A stretch of DNA of 64,000 bases from Cupriavidus basilensis (GCF_000832305.1 NZ_CP010537.1:1674001-1738000); one strand, 5' to 3'; positions 34,250 to 43,816 are shown, numbered from the stretch's first letter. Notes: generated by a model from the letters alone, not told the origin. Program-made: numbers and translations.

Positions 34250-35452
34250 GTGCCGACAACAGACGCATTCTACGCAGCCATCCGCCAGGAGCTCGAGTCC
34301 ATTGAACAAGCCGGTCTGTTCAAGACCGAGCGTGTCATCGCTTCTCCGCAGGGCAGCCTTATCAGGACTACCGATGGGAAGGAAGTCATCAACCTGTGCG
34401 CTAACAACTACCTGGGCCTCTCGTCCCATCCGGAGGTCGTGGAGGCTGCGCATCGCGCGCTCGGCGAGCGTGGTTTTGGCTTGAGCTCCGTTCGGTTTAT
34501 TTGCGGTACGCAAGACCTGCACAAGTCGCTCGAGGCGCGTCTCGCGAGCTTTCTCGGCACCGAAGACACGATCCTCTACGGCTCGGCCTTCGATGCAAAC
34601 GGGGGCCTGTTCGAGACGCTCCTTGGTTCGGACGACGCTGTCATCAGCGACGAACTGAACCACGCATCCATCATCGATGGCATCCGGCTGTGTAAAGCCA
34701 AGCGTTTCCGCTACAAGAACAATGACCTTGAGGATCTTCGCGAGCAGTTGAAGGCGGCCGATGCCGCAGGCGCGCGTTTCAAGCTCGTCTTTACCGATGG
34801 CGTATTCTCGATGGATGGCACGATTGCCCGGCTTGACGAGATCCGCGAGATCTGCGACGAGTTCGGGGCGCTCCTCGGGATCGACGAGTGCCATGCCACC
34901 GGCTTCCTTGGGCAGCGTGGCCGCGGCTCTCACGAACACCGTGGGATCTTCGGAAAGGTCGACATCATCACCGGAACGCTTGGCAAAGCGCTAGGCGGCG
35001 CCTCGGGCGGCTTTACGAGCGGGCGAAAGGAAGTCGTGGCATTGCTGCGCCAGCGCTCCCGGCCTTACCTTTTCTCGAACACGGTGGCGCCGTGCATCGT
35101 GGGCGCGACACTCAAGGTGCTCGACCTGCTCGAAGCCGATACCACGTTGCGGGACAAGCTCGAGCGCAATGCGCGCTACTTCCGCGGCAAGCTCGGCACG
35201 CTGGGTTTCGACGTGAAGCCCGGCGACCACCCCATCATTCCCGTCATGGTGTACGACGCGGAAAAGGCGCAGCGACTGTCCCGGCGTCTGCTGGAGCTGG
35301 GCGTCTATGTCATCGGTTTCTTCTATCCCGTGGTCCCCAGGGGGCAGGCACGCATCCGCGTGCAGATCAGCGCTTTGCACGACAGCGCCGAGCTGGACCA
35401 GGCGTTGGAGGCGTTCGAGATCGCTGGCAAGGAACTGGGGATCATTCAATGA
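34250..35452 (+). CDS. kbl: Glycine C-acetyltransferase (2-amino-3-ketobutyrate CoA ligase)
   Basis: 400 residues, fold-type I PLP enzyme of the alpha-oxoamine synthase family. It splits 2-amino-3-oxobutyrate with CoA into glycine and acetyl-CoA. Visible are [32 protein letters not shown] and the PLP lysine in [14 protein letters not shown] (near residue 245). GTG start at 34250 with CAGGAG ahead of it. Its stop overlaps the following tdh gene in ATGA. Together they turn threonine into glycine and acetyl-CoA. Confidence 0.95.
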   Translation: MPTTDAFYAAIRQELESIEQAGLFKTERVIASPQGSLIRTTDGKEVINLCANNYLGLSSHPEVVEAAHRALGERGFGLSSVRFICGTQDLHKSLEARLASFLGTEDTILYGSAFDANGGLFETLLGSDDAVISDELNHASIIDGIRLCKAKRFRYKNNDLEDLREQLKAADAAGARFKLVFTDGVFSMDGTIARLDEIREICDEFGALLGIDECHATGFLGQRGRGSHEHRGIFGKVDIITGTLGKALGGASGGFTSGRKEVVALLRQRSRPYLFSNTVAPCIVGATLKVLDLLEADTTLRDKLERNARYFRGKLGTLGFDVKPGDHPIIPVMVYDAEKAQRLSRRLLELGVYVIGFFYPVVPRGQARIRVQISALHDSAELDQALEAFEIAGKELGIIQ

Positions 35453-36423
35453 CAAAGCCAGCCAGGGTACTGATCATTGGCGCCAACGGCCAATTGGGAA
35501 CGGAGTTGGCGTCGGCGCTGGCCGATCGCTATGGCAAGCAGAATGTCGTCACGAGCGACATGGTGCCGCACGGCCGCCATCTGCACCTCACGCATGAAAT
35601 GCTCGACGTAACCGATCGGGCGCACCTTCGCGATGTCATCGAGCGGCATGGGATCACCCAGATCTATCACTTGGCGGCCGCTTTGTCGGCAACCGGTGAG
35701 AAGTCGCCCACATGGGCGTGGCAACTCAACATGAACGGCCTGCTGAACGTGCTGGAGGCTGCGCGTCATCAGAAGCTCGACAAGGTATTCTGGCCCAGTT
35801 CGATCGCGGCATTCGGCCCGACAACGCCGCCGGACGGCACGCCCCAAAGCACCATCATGGAGCCAAAGACCGTCTACGGCATCTCCAAGCTGGCGGGCGA
35901 AGGATGGTGCCGTTGGTACTTTGAGAACCATGGCGTGGATGTCCGGAGTCTGCGGTATCCGGGATTGATTTCCTACAAGACGCCTCCAGGCGGCGGAACC
36001 ACGGACTACGCAATCGATATCTTCCATTCGGCGCTCAGGGCGCAACCCTATGCCTGCTTCCTGGAGAAAGATGAAGCCTTGCCAATGATGTACATGCCGG
36101 ACGCCGTTCGCGCGACCATGGAGCTGATGGAGGCGCCTCGCGCCAGCATCTCCGAGCGGGGAAGTTACAACCTTGCGGGCTTGAGCTTCACGCCTGGCGA
36201 AATCGCGAACGAGATCCGGCGGCATTGCCCGGGGTTCGATGTCAGGTACGAGCCTGATTTCCGTCAGGAAATTGCCGCTGGATGGCCTGACTCCATCGAC
36301 GACTCGGTAGCCAGGCGGGATTGGAACTGGAGACCTGAATTCGGCCTCAAGGAGATGGTGGCCGACATGCTGAAAAACCTGGCAACGCTGAACCAGGGTA
36401 GCGCCTTGGAATGCGTGAGCTGA
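35449..36423 (+). CDS. L-threonine 3-dehydrogenase, SDR (epimerase-like) type
   Basis: 324 residues of the extended SDR family. The NAD motif is [13 protein letters not shown] (about 8-20), the active site has SSIAAFG and the Tyr-Lys pair in [11 protein letters not shown] (about 143-150), and [21 protein letters not shown] matches the threonine dehydrogenase group rather than sugar epimerases. It oxidises L-threonine to 2-amino-3-oxobutyrate for Kbl. Coupled to kbl by a 4-bp overlap. This form is distinct from the zinc-dependent TDH of enterobacteria. Confidence 0.93.
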   Translation: MTKPARVLIIGANGQLGTELASALADRYGKQNVVTSDMVPHGRHLHLTHEMLDVTDRAHLRDVIERHGITQIYHLAAALSATGEKSPTWAWQLNMNGLLNVLEAARHQKLDKVFWPSSIAAFGPTTPPDGTPQSTIMEPKTVYGISKLAGEGWCRWYFENHGVDVRSLRYPGLISYKTPPGGGTTDYAIDIFHSALRAQPYACFLEKDEALPMMYMPDAVRATMELMEAPRASISERGSYNLAGLSFTPGEIANEIRRHCPGFDVRYEPDFRQEIAAGWPDSIDDSVARRDWNWRPEFGLKEMVADMLKNLATLNQGSALECVS

Positions 36424-36897
36424 GACCGGGTTGGCGCAGCAGGCAAAGCCAGGAACCCGGCCGCCGGCCCGCCTCGCAGCATAACAGCAGGCCGCGCGAA
36501 GGTCGTTGCACGGTAGCGCGGGAAACATATAGACAGGGTCGAGCCCCTGTGATAGAAGATCGCCTCGATTTCGGACGCTGGGATGCGTTGTCGGGGAATG
36601 AGGGCGATCTGGACGATGCGCGATACCGCGCGAGCGATAGACGAGGCGCGAAGCGCCGGCCGCATCGATCCAAATAACGATTACCAGAGGAGACAACTCA
36701 TGACCACAACTGCAAATCCAGCAATCCGACTTTCCGGCCGCCAGGGCCGGGTTCGACATCGGAGGGTTCATGCTGGCGCACTATCGGCGCGAAGCCGGGC
36801 AACCCGTATCCGAAAGGGCATTGCGCCCCCGAACCAATTCACGGGTGAGAGCCGTGCGGGTGCTGACAAGCGTTCGCGGGTCTGAGTGGAGATCAAT
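36424..36897 (+). other. Non-coding stretch with a small ORF or gene remnant
   Basis: 474 bases between tdh and the permease. An ATG at 36700 preceded by AGAGGAGACAACTC opens a 61-codon frame ending at 36885 (MTTTANPAIRLSGRQ...). After about 15 codons it becomes Arg-rich and unlike coding sequence, while another frame reads AGFDIGGFMLAHYRREAG. This looks like a frameshifted 5' remnant of a lost gene that left its ribosome site. The rest (36424-36690) shows no gene. Confidence 0.4.
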
Positions 36898-38316
36898 ATG
36901 ACTGACGTAAGGAAACTGCTCAACGAAGAGCGGGTCCACGAGGAGAAGGATCTCCATCGCGGGCTCAAGGACCGGCACATCCAGATGATCGCAATTGGCG
37001 GCGCCATCGGTGTCGGATTGTTTCTGGGTGCGGGGCGCGCGATCGCCATCGCCGGCCCGGGGCTGATGCTGAGTTATGCCATCGGCGGCGTGGCGATCTT
37101 CTTCATCATGCGGGCGCTGGGCGAGTTGCTGCTGTACCGCCCGGTGAGCGGATCCTTTGCAACCTACGCCGAGGAGTTTGTCGGCCCCTTTGCCGGCTTC
37201 GCCACCGGCTGGTCGTACTGGTTCATGTGGGTGGTCACCGGGATGGCCGAGATCACAGCGGTCGCAGTCTACGTGCACTACTGGTTCCCGGACGTGCCGC
37301 AGTGGATACCGGCGCTGGCCACCCTGGCGGTGCTGTACCTGGTGAATTGCGTCGCAGTCGCGGTATTCGGCGAGCTGGAATTCTGGTTCGCGCTGATCAA
37401 GGTGGTGACCATCGTCGCCATGATCGTGATCGGGTTGGCGATCATCTTCTTCGGCGTGACACCGCTCGGCCCGACCGCCAGCTTCTCGAACCTGTGGACG
37501 CATGGCGGCTTCATGCCGTTCGGGACGCTCGGCGTGGTGCTGACCTTGCAGATCGTCATGTTCGCCTATCAGGGCGTGGAACTGATCGGTGTCACCGCGG
37601 GGGAAGCGCAGAATCCCGAGAAAGTGTTGCCGCATGCGACCAACGGCGTCGTCTGGCGCATCCTGATCTTCTACGTTGGCGCGCTGATCATCATGATGGC
37701 GCTGGTGCCCTGGAATGAACTGAAGCCCGGCGTCAGCCCGTTCGTCTACGTGTTCGAGAGGATCGGCGTCCCGGGGGCGGCCGCGATCGTCAATCTGGTC
37801 GTCATCACGGCGGCAGCCTCATCGTGCAACAGCGGCATCTTCAGCACCGGGCGCATGCTGTACACGCTGGCGCAGTTTGGCCAGGCGCCGCGCGCCTTCG
37901 GCAGGGTCAGCAGCAAGCATGTGCCCTCCATCGCCATCACGTTCTCTGCCGCGCTGATGGGCATCGGCGTGCTGCTCAACTACATCGTGCCGGAGCAGGT
38001 CTTCGTCTGGGTCACTAGCATTTCGCTGGTCGGTTCGCTGTGGACCTGGTCGATCATCATGATTGCCCACCTCGGCTATCGCAAGGCAATCGCCGCCGGC
38101 CGGGTCAAGGCGGTGGCGTTTCGCATGCCTGGCGCGCCTTATGCCAACTGGCTGGTGGTCGCTTTCATGATCGCGGTTGCGGTGCTGCTGTCGCTCGATC
38201 CGGGTACCCGGGTGGCGCTCTACGTGGCACCCGTGTGGTTCGCGCTGCTCGGCATCGGCTATCGCTTCACCAAATCGCGTGCGCTGCTTGAGGGGCATGT
38301 CCAGAAGTCTGCTTGA
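36898..38316 (+). CDS. APC-family amino-acid permease
   Basis: 472 residues, twelve membrane helices, inner membrane. Family marks: LKDRHIQMIAIGGAIGVGLFLGAGRAI at the first helix, the ELLLYRPVSGSFATYAEEF loop and VMFAYQGVELIGVTAGEAQNPEK. It resembles the AroP/ProY/CycA group of proton-coupled importers. The ATG at 36898 has GGAG six bases ahead and is preferred over a GTG at 36886. Being downstream of the threonine operon, it may import threonine, serine or a related amino acid, which is inference. Confidence 0.92.
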   Translation: MTDVRKLLNEERVHEEKDLHRGLKDRHIQMIAIGGAIGVGLFLGAGRAIAIAGPGLMLSYAIGGVAIFFIMRALGELLLYRPVSGSFATYAEEFVGPFAGFATGWSYWFMWVVTGMAEITAVAVYVHYWFPDVPQWIPALATLAVLYLVNCVAVAVFGELEFWFALIKVVTIVAMIVIGLAIIFFGVTPLGPTASFSNLWTHGGFMPFGTLGVVLTLQIVMFAYQGVELIGVTAGEAQNPEKVLPHATNGVVWRILIFYVGALIIMMALVPWNELKPGVSPFVYVFERIGVPGAAAIVNLVVITAAASSCNSGIFSTGRMLYTLAQFGQAPRAFGRVSSKHVPSIAITFSAALMGIGVLLNYIVPEQVFVWVTSISLVGSLWTWSIIMIAHLGYRKAIAAGRVKAVAFRMPGAPYANWLVVAFMIAVAVLLSLDPGTRVALYVAPVWFALLGIGYRFTKSRALLEGHVQKSA

Positions 38317-38426
38317 TCACAGTCCCGCGCGCCGCCGGTGTTCCCACGCGGCGGGGCGCGCCGCTGCCGCGGCATCACGGAACCCCGGAATGGCGCGGGT
38401 CGATCGGCTTGGGCAGCGGCACGGCT

Positions 38427-39012
38427 TTATCCGTGGATCAACTTCGGATCCTGGGCAAACACGGTCTGTTTCTGCTCGCCAAGCCGCTCGATGCCCAGGG
38501 TGATGACGTCGTCCGGCTTCAGGAACTGGGGCCGCGGCGTCTTGCCCATGCCCACGCCGGGTGGTGTGCCGGTGGTGATCAGGTCACCCGGCTACAGTGT
38601 CATGAAACGGCTTAGGTAACTGACCAGCTGGGCCACCGTGAAGATCATGGTGCGGGTGTTGCCGGCCTGCTGGCGCTCACCGTTCACGTCGAGCCACATC
38701 GAGAGGTCTTGCGGGTCACCGACCTCGTCGGCGCTCACGAGCCACGGGCCGATGGGACCGAAGGTGTCGCATCCCTTGCCCTTGCCCTTGCCCTTGCCCT
38801 TGCCCTTGCCCTTGCCCTTGCCCCAGGTGCCGCCGCGCTCGAGCTGGTACTCGCGCCCCGACACATCGTCGATGGTGCAGTAGCCCGCTACGTGCCTCAG
38901 GGCATCGGCCTCGCTGACATAGCGGGCGCGGGTGCCGATCACCACCCCGAGTTCCACCTCCCAGTCGCTCTTGACCGAGCCCTGCGGCAACACGATCGGG
39001 TGATTGCATAGC
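38427..39012 (-). pseudogene. Broken fumarylacetoacetate-hydrolase family gene
   Basis: Leftward frame from about 39012 encodes NHPIVLPQGSVKSDWEVELGV, then CTIDDVSGREYQLERGGTWGK, an expanded Gly-Lys run, and GCDTFGPIGPWLVSADEVGDPQ, all diagnostic of FAH/ureidoglycolate-lyase-type hydrolases. Three defects are visible: (1) the N-terminal third is missing beyond about 39012; (2) an amber TAG at 38592-38594, where the family reads Gln in [16 protein letters not shown], interrupts the frame, yet the same frame continues sense to TAA at 38427; (3) the natural KGKG motif has grown into eight Gly-Lys pairs. A recently inactivated gene. Whether the truncated product is made is doubtful. Confidence 0.85.
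38773..38820. repeat. (CCCTTG)8 hexanucleotide microsatellite
   Basis: Eight perfect tandem copies of CCCTTG, read leftward as Gly-Lys codons within the FAH pseudogene at the point where intact homologues have one or two such pairs. A slipped-strand expansion that keeps frame. Confidence 0.95.
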
Positions 39013-39446
39013 CTCCGCGCGCTCCATCTTGGTACCGTTCATTCAACTTGTCGAGTTGCCGGTACCCTCCGCTGCTCCTGGCGAGTCGCTCGTTGGTATA
39101 GCGTACGCGGTAGAACGTGATGTACGGGCGCTCACCGCGCCGGGATTGCCGTGGACGAGCGCATGTGGCGCCTTGTTTCGTTCATAGGGCTGTACGTGGA
39201 CCTGCGGCACCCATGCCCGATACCCCCATGGGCGGCCATCGGGGGTGTGAGCTCAGTGCTCGACGGACCAAACGCTTTAGTCTGGGGCGATGGGCGACAT
39301 CCACATATTGACGATTGGAATGCCAACGGTAACATTTGGTATACTTACATGGTGGTACGATCTCTCGAACGCATGAGCCGTGCCGGGCGCCTTGTCTGGT
39401 TCGTGCAGTATGAGATCCCTGCAGTTTTCGCTGACCAATATTCTCT
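39013..39446. other. Non-coding scar with GntR half-sites
   Basis: 434 bases with no convincing gene. A leftward open stretch beyond 39013 reads PYITFYRVRYTNERLARSS and does not join the FAH frame, marking a rearrangement junction. Near the GntR gene, TGGTATAC (39337-39344) and TGGTACGA (39353-39360) resemble the elements before the porin and in the divergent promoter of the catabolic cluster, so they probably belong to the gntR promoter. Confidence 0.45.
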
Positions 39447-40250
39447 ATGACGCTACAACCAAAACAGAGCATGGCCGCCGAGATCAAGGCTGCCATTGAG
39501 GCCGAGATCGAGAGTGGTACGCTACCGCCGGGGGCGCTGCTGGACGAGCGCACGCTGGCTGAGCGCTTTGGCGTATCCCGTACGCCGGTGCGCGAGGCCT
39601 TGCAGCAGCTTGCGGCGCAGAATCTCGTGCGCATCGCGCCCCGTGTCGGCGTCTTCGTGTCGCGGCTGTCCATCACGCAGCTACGTGAAACGCTGGAACT
39701 GCTCGGCGAGCTCGAGGCCGTCGCTGCCAAGCTCGCGGCGCGGCGGATGGATGACGAGCAGCGCGCGTCTCTCGAGGCGAGCATGGCGCAGTGCGTCGAG
39801 GCGTCCAACGAAAACAATGGGAAGCAATTTGCCGAGGCCAATGCTACATTCCATGACCTGATCTATGCCGGTAGCCACAACGAATACCTTGCCCAGCAGA
39901 TTCACAGTATCAGGCGCCTGATGCAGCGTTATCGGCCAAAGATCTTCTTGACGCCGGCGCAACGGCAGAAAGCCTTGCAAGACCATCGGAAACTGGCTGA
40001 CGCGATTCTCCATGGCGATGAGGTGGCTGCGCATGACGCCATGCTCCAGCATGCGCCGGTGGGGACCACCGGATTTTCCGAGTTTCTCTCGACACTGCCT
40101 GCGAGTTACCTCGAAGGCGAGTCGGGGCTGGGTAGTTCACCTCCCGCTGCAGCAACCGGTGCCAAGCGGTCAAGGGGCGGCGTTACGGGGGAGGAGGGCG
40201 ACGCCAAGCCGCGAGCCAGGCGCGGCCTGAGCCGCGCCTCTGCCGGTTGA
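39447..40250 (+). CDS. GntR-family (FCD) regulator
   Basis: 267 residues. Winged helix at about 10-75 (LDERTLAERFGVSRTPVREALQQLAAQNLVRI) and an all-helical FCD ligand domain (about 85-215). The tail GTTGFSEFLSTLPASYLEGE is shared with the second GntR at 49831, so the two are paralogues. The C-terminal 40 residues are basic and low-complexity. The start is ATG at 39447 or 39474; neither has a strong ribosome site. It converges on the porin gene across a strong hairpin. Probable regulator of the porin and catabolic cluster. Confidence 0.9.
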   Translation: MTLQPKQSMAAEIKAAIEAEIESGTLPPGALLDERTLAERFGVSRTPVREALQQLAAQNLVRIAPRVGVFVSRLSITQLRETLELLGELEAVAAKLAARRMDDEQRASLEASMAQCVEASNENNGKQFAEANATFHDLIYAGSHNEYLAQQIHSIRRLMQRYRPKIFLTPAQRQKALQDHRKLADAILHGDEVAAHDAMLQHAPVGTTGFSEFLSTLPASYLEGESGLGSSPPAAATGAKRSRGGVTGEEGDAKPRARRGLSRASAG

Positions 40251-40263
40251 TTCGCTGATTCCG

Positions 40264-40292
40264 GGCAGCGGCGCCGCCCGGGCGCCGCTGCC
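40264..40292. terminator. Bidirectional hairpin between gntR and porin genes
   Basis: Perfect 12-bp stem GGCAGCGGCGCC-GCCCG-GGCGCCGCTGCC in the 46-bp gap between convergent stops at 40250 and 40297. No long T-run on either side. Confidence 0.6.
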
Positions 40293-40296
40293 GCAC

Positions 40297-41367
40297 TCAG
40301 AACTTATGCCGCATGCCGACGGCAACCCCGATCTGATTGTGCTCATTGGCGGCGATCTGATAGGCAGCAATGGCACCGTTGAGGTTCTCGAAGTTCAGCG
40401 CGGCGTTTTTCGTGTATGCGGTGCTCAGGTAAACGTCCGTGCGCTTGGACAGCGAATAGTCCGCGACGAGCGTGAGTTGCCACGGATTGCTCGGATTGGT
40501 GCTGCCGGTCGCAGTGCGCAAGGCACGCAGGTTGTCGTAGTAGACCACCCCTGTCAATGCCAGCGCCTGAGTTGCCTGGTAGTTCAAGCCCAGCCAAAAG
40601 ATGTCGTCGCGCGCGACCGTCCCGGCAGCCGGCGCGTCGTTCTTCCCATAGCGGTAGGCGGCCTGGGCGAGCAAACTCGGTGTGATCTGGTAACGCACGC
40701 CGAGCGCCGCCTTCTGGGCCCGCGTGTAGTTGCCGCCGGTCGCAGGACCATTCACATTGTCGTACGCGATGGCGATGCCGCCTGATCCGAACGAATAATC
40801 AACGCCCGCGCCATAGCCGGCCGAGCCTTGCGTCGAACCGGGTTGCTCGCCGAAGCTCCAGTGCGCTTCTGTCGTCAGGGGGCCGAAACTGCCGTGGTAC
40901 TTCACCATATTGTTTTCCCGCAGCGACGCGCCGGCAATCTGCGTCACGGGTTCATACAGCGTGGCATATGCGGTGGGCGAGTAGTTCGCCATGATCAGGA
41001 AGAGCGACGTGTATTGTCGCCCGAGCGTTAGCTGATGGTTGCCGGATGCAAGCCCCACCCATGCCTGGCGCCCGAACAACAACCCGCCCTGCCCGGATGT
41101 GCCGGTGTCGATGTTGAAGCCACTTTCCAGGGCAAAGATCGCCTTGTTCCCTCCGCCGAGATCTTCGGTGCCGCGCATGCCCCAGCGGCTCGGCGACAAT
41201 CCACCGGAATTCAGCGCGACCTTGGATTGTCCGTTAGGACCGCTCCCCAGGTTGTGGTTGCTGTACTCGATATTGGCATCGACCACCCCATACAGGGTGA
41301 CCGATGACTGGGCAAACGCCGCGATGCTTGCGATGGCGCATCCAACGCCGACGATACATTTCTTCAT
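40297..41367 (-). CDS. Trimeric outer-membrane porin (Burkholderiaceae OmpC type)
   Basis: 356 residues. Signal peptide ending AAFA, then SSVTLYGVVDANIEY, the standard first strand of gram-negative porins of this order, RWGMRGTEDLGGGNKAIFALESGF, and a C-terminal aromatic residue (GMRHKF) needed for assembly. Forms a 16-strand beta-barrel for small hydrophilic solutes. The ATG at 41367 has GGAGGAG. It is the last gene of the leftward catabolic operon or has its own promoter at 41440-41480; a 217-bp gap with repeated TGGTAT elements precedes it. Likely uptake of the cluster's aromatic substrate across the outer membrane. Confidence 0.93.
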   Translation of the reverse strand: MKKCIVGVGCAIASIAAFAQSSVTLYGVVDANIEYSNHNLGSGPNGQSKVALNSGGLSPSRWGMRGTEDLGGGNKAIFALESGFNIDTGTSGQGGLLFGRQAWVGLASGNHQLTLGRQYTSLFLIMANYSPTAYATLYEPVTQIAGASLRENNMVKYHGSFGPLTTEAHWSFGEQPGSTQGSAGYGAGVDYSFGSGGIAIAYDNVNGPATGGNYTRAQKAALGVRYQITPSLLAQAAYRYGKNDAPAAGTVARDDIFWLGLNYQATQALALTGVVYYDNLRALRTATGSTNPSNPWQLTLVADYSLSKRTDVYLSTAYTKNAALNFENLNGAIAAYQIAANEHNQIGVAVGMRHKF

Positions 41368-41443
41368 GAACAATCTCCTCCGTGTTGATCCACGTTGCGC
41401 TTAGGTCGGTTTCCGTATTGGCCTTCCGGATTCCATAATCGCA

Positions 41444-41475
41444 TAGTGGTATGTATATATATGTTAGTGGTATAC
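41444..41475. promoter_or_regulatory. Direct-repeat GntR-type sites before the porin gene
   Basis: TAGTGGTAT at 41444-41452 and again at 41465-41473, exactly 21 bp apart, extending to TGGTATG and TGGTATAC, in an AT-rich tract (ATGTATATATATGT). They match the core of the palindrome in the 50.9-kb divergent promoter. Confidence 0.6.
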
Positions 41476-41590
41476 GTTAATGTTGCTTGGTGAATACACG
41501 ATGCCGGGCTCATAAGCGCAATGCCAGGCAGAGGCGGTAGGCGCAGCAGTTGGGCCATCGGCACCAAGCCCACGGCCTGCCCGCTTGTTT

Positions 41591-42964
41591 TCAGGTGCGC
41601 ACTTGTAGATCGGCAAAGCGCCCGTTATCTCGAGCCAGGCGTTCAAGCAGGGGGGCGGGCTGCCACCAGAAGCCATGCTGTTCGTGGAAGAGCTTGATGT
41701 CCGCATAGACCTTGGCAAGCCCGATGCGGTCGGCGTAGTACATCGGCCCGCCGTGGCGAGCCGGGAATCCATAGCCGGTGACGTAGACGATGTCGATATC
41801 GCTTGGGCGCAGCGCGATGCCTTGCTCGAGGAGTCTCGCGCCCTCGTTGATCATGCCGTAGAGGCAGCGTTTGATGATCTCCTCCTCGGAAATTGATTGG
41901 CGCGCGATCCCGAGCCGGGCCGACTCGCGAACGATGAAGTCTTCGACCGCCGGATCCCGCAGCGGCGTGCGGTTGCCTGTCTCATACCGGTACCAGCCGG
42001 CTCCACTCTTTTGCCCTAGCCGTCCCATCTCTGTCAGCTTCATGATCAGGTCGTTCCAGCGCCGATCGTCAGGCCGTGTCGCCATCTGCGCCTTGCGGGT
42101 CTGGTAGCCAACATCGTTGCCAGCCATGTCGTGAACGGCGAAGATGCCCATGGCATAGCCAAAGCGCGTCAACGCCTGGTCCACCTGGTGGGGTAATGCG
42201 CCTTCTTCGAGCAGGAAGTGGGCTTCGCGCGTGTAATTGCGGAACAGCGCATTGCCGATAAAACCGGGATAGATCCGCGCGAGAACGGAGATCTTGCCCA
42301 TGCGCCGGCCGAGATCCATCAGCGTGGCGACGACGTCCGGCGCGGTTTGCCGCGCGCGCACGACTTCCAGCAGGCGCATGACGTGCGCCGGGCTGAAGAA
42401 ATGGGCACCTACCACATCCTGAGGCCTTTGCGTGACTGCTGCGATAGCGTCGACGTCCAGCCCGGAGGTGTTGGTGGCGAGGATTGCCCCCGGCCTGGCG
42501 ATGGTATCGAGCTGGTGGAATATCTGCTGTTTGAGCGCCAGATCCTCGAAGACGGCCTCGATCACGAGGTCTGCGTGCCTTGCATGTGCCATATCGACCG
42601 AGCCGCGGATCAGGGCAATGCGCCGTTCCATTTCAGCCTGTTCCAGCCGTCCGCGCGACACGCTGCCGGCATAGTTGTCGCGCACCCGGCGCAGGCCGCC
42701 ATCCAGGGCTTCCTGGCCGCTGTCGATCAGGGTCACCGGTATGCCGATATTGGCGAGCGCCATGGCGATGCCGCCGCCCATGGTTCCTGCGCCGATCACG
42801 GCCACATTGCCGATCGGGCGCAGCGGCAGGCTGGCCGGGATGTCGGGAATCTTTGCCGCCTCGGCCTCGGCGAAGCGGATATGGGCCGCCGCGGCATCAC
42901 GCTGCGCCTGTGCGTCGGGCTGTGTGCGGGCGTCGTTGTCGGCAGACGTAGTCGTCATGGTCAT
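41591..42964 (-). CDS. 3-hydroxyacyl-CoA dehydrogenase
   Basis: 457 residues. The NAD motif is AVIGAGTMGGGIA (about 54-66), catalytic His in HFFSPAHVMRLLEVV, and duplicated C-terminal dimerisation domains, as in the dehydrogenase half of FadB/FadJ but without the hydratase half. It oxidises a 3-hydroxyacyl-CoA to 3-ketoacyl-CoA. The N-terminal 40 residues are Ala/Asp-rich. It starts three bases after the stop of the enoyl-CoA hydratase gene, so they act consecutively. Starts at 42964 or 42958 are both possible. Confidence 0.93.
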   Translation of the reverse strand: MTMTTTSADNDARTQPDAQAQRDAAAAHIRFAEAEAAKIPDIPASLPLRPIGNVAVIGAGTMGGGIAMALANIGIPVTLIDSGQEALDGGLRRVRDNYAGSVSRGRLEQAEMERRIALIRGSVDMAHARHADLVIEAVFEDLALKQQIFHQLDTIARPGAILATNTSGLDVDAIAAVTQRPQDVVGAHFFSPAHVMRLLEVVRARQTAPDVVATLMDLGRRMGKISVLARIYPGFIGNALFRNYTREAHFLLEEGALPHQVDQALTRFGYAMGIFAVHDMAGNDVGYQTRKAQMATRPDDRRWNDLIMKLTEMGRLGQKSGAGWYRYETGNRTPLRDPAVEDFIVRESARLGIARQSISEEEIIKRCLYGMINEGARLLEQGIALRPSDIDIVYVTGYGFPARHGGPMYYADRIGLAKVYADIKLFHEQHGFWWQPAPLLERLARDNGRFADLQVRT

Positions 42965-42966
42965 TC

Positions 42967-43764
42967 TCAGTCCAGTTGGGTTCCGGGGGCGACGAGCGGC
43001 TTGGCTCGCCCTTCGACGAATTCGCGCAGGCGCTCGGCGGTTTCCGGGGCGCGCGCCATGTTGGAGTTCAGGTACTCCATGAACAGGCCGTCGTCGTGTG
43101 ACAGGTCGTTGATGCGCGGCAACAGGTTGGTGATCCGCCAGTTGGTGTCAGGCGTGTTTCGCGCGATCTTTGCCGCCAGCTCACGCGCCTTATCGAGTGC
43201 ATCGCCGGTCGGCACGACGTAGCGCACGATATGCTCGCGCTCCCCTTCGGTTGCCGTAAGCAGCCGGCCGGTCAGCATCATGTCGGCCATGACGGTGTAG
43301 CCGACCACCCGCTGCACGCGGACCGTGCCGCCTCCGCCGACGAAGATGCCGCGCTGGCCTTCGGGCAGACCGAAGAACGCCGATTCGTCCGCCACGCGGA
43401 TGTGCGCCGCGGTGGCCAGTTCGAGGCCGCCGCCCACCACGGCGCCATGCAGCGCAGCAACGAACGGGATGGGGCCGCGGGCGATGATGTCGAACACCTC
43501 GTGCCATGAATGGCGCCGGCGTTTGCGCGGGCGCGGGGCCTCGCCGGCCGCACGCGCCAGCGCTTCCTTCAGGTCCAGGCCTGCGCAGAAGTTGCTGCCA
43601 TGCCCGAACAGCACGCCGACGTCGGCTTCCTCGCCAGCGCGTATCACGGCATCGCGCAGGGCGCACACCACGTCTTCATTGATGGCGTTGCGCTTGTCGG
43701 GGCGGTTCAGGCCGATCAGTGCGACCGGGCCATCGAGTTCGTACGTAACGAGTTCGTCGCTCAT
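42967..43764 (-). CDS. Enoyl-CoA hydratase/isomerase family protein
   Basis: 265 residues, crotonase fold. Oxyanion segment FCAGLDLKEAL, then HGAVVGGGLELATAAHIRVA with the first acidic residue and LPEGQRGIFVGGGG with the second, the two Glu positions of active hydratases. Positioned directly before the 3-hydroxyacyl-CoA dehydrogenase, so it probably hydrates an enoyl-CoA from an aromatic or alicyclic side chain. The start at 43764 is preferred; the upstream frame overlaps the reductase gene. Confidence 0.92.
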   Translation of the reverse strand: MSDELVTYELDGPVALIGLNRPDKRNAINEDVVCALRDAVIRAGEEADVGVLFGHGSNFCAGLDLKEALARAAGEAPRPRKRRRHSWHEVFDIIARGPIPFVAALHGAVVGGGLELATAAHIRVADESAFFGLPEGQRGIFVGGGGTVRVQRVVGYTVMADMMLTGRLLTATEGEREHIVRYVVPTGDALDKARELAAKIARNTPDTNWRITNLLPRINDLSHDDGLFMEYLNSNMARAPETAERLREFVEGRAKPLVAPGTQLD

Positions 43765-43816
43765 ATTTGCAATTCCATTGCGTAGGGAAATCGGGGTTTT
43801 CGTGGGTTCTGCAGGA

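Noticed and set aside
36840..36890. GAGAGCCGTGCGGG resembling a group II intron domain V start
   Set aside because: The complementary arm and the conserved tetraloop are absent.
38773..38820. Possible CRISPR or phase-variation switch
   Set aside because: Units are 6 bp without spacers; unit length keeps frame, so it cannot act as an on/off switch, and the gene is already broken.
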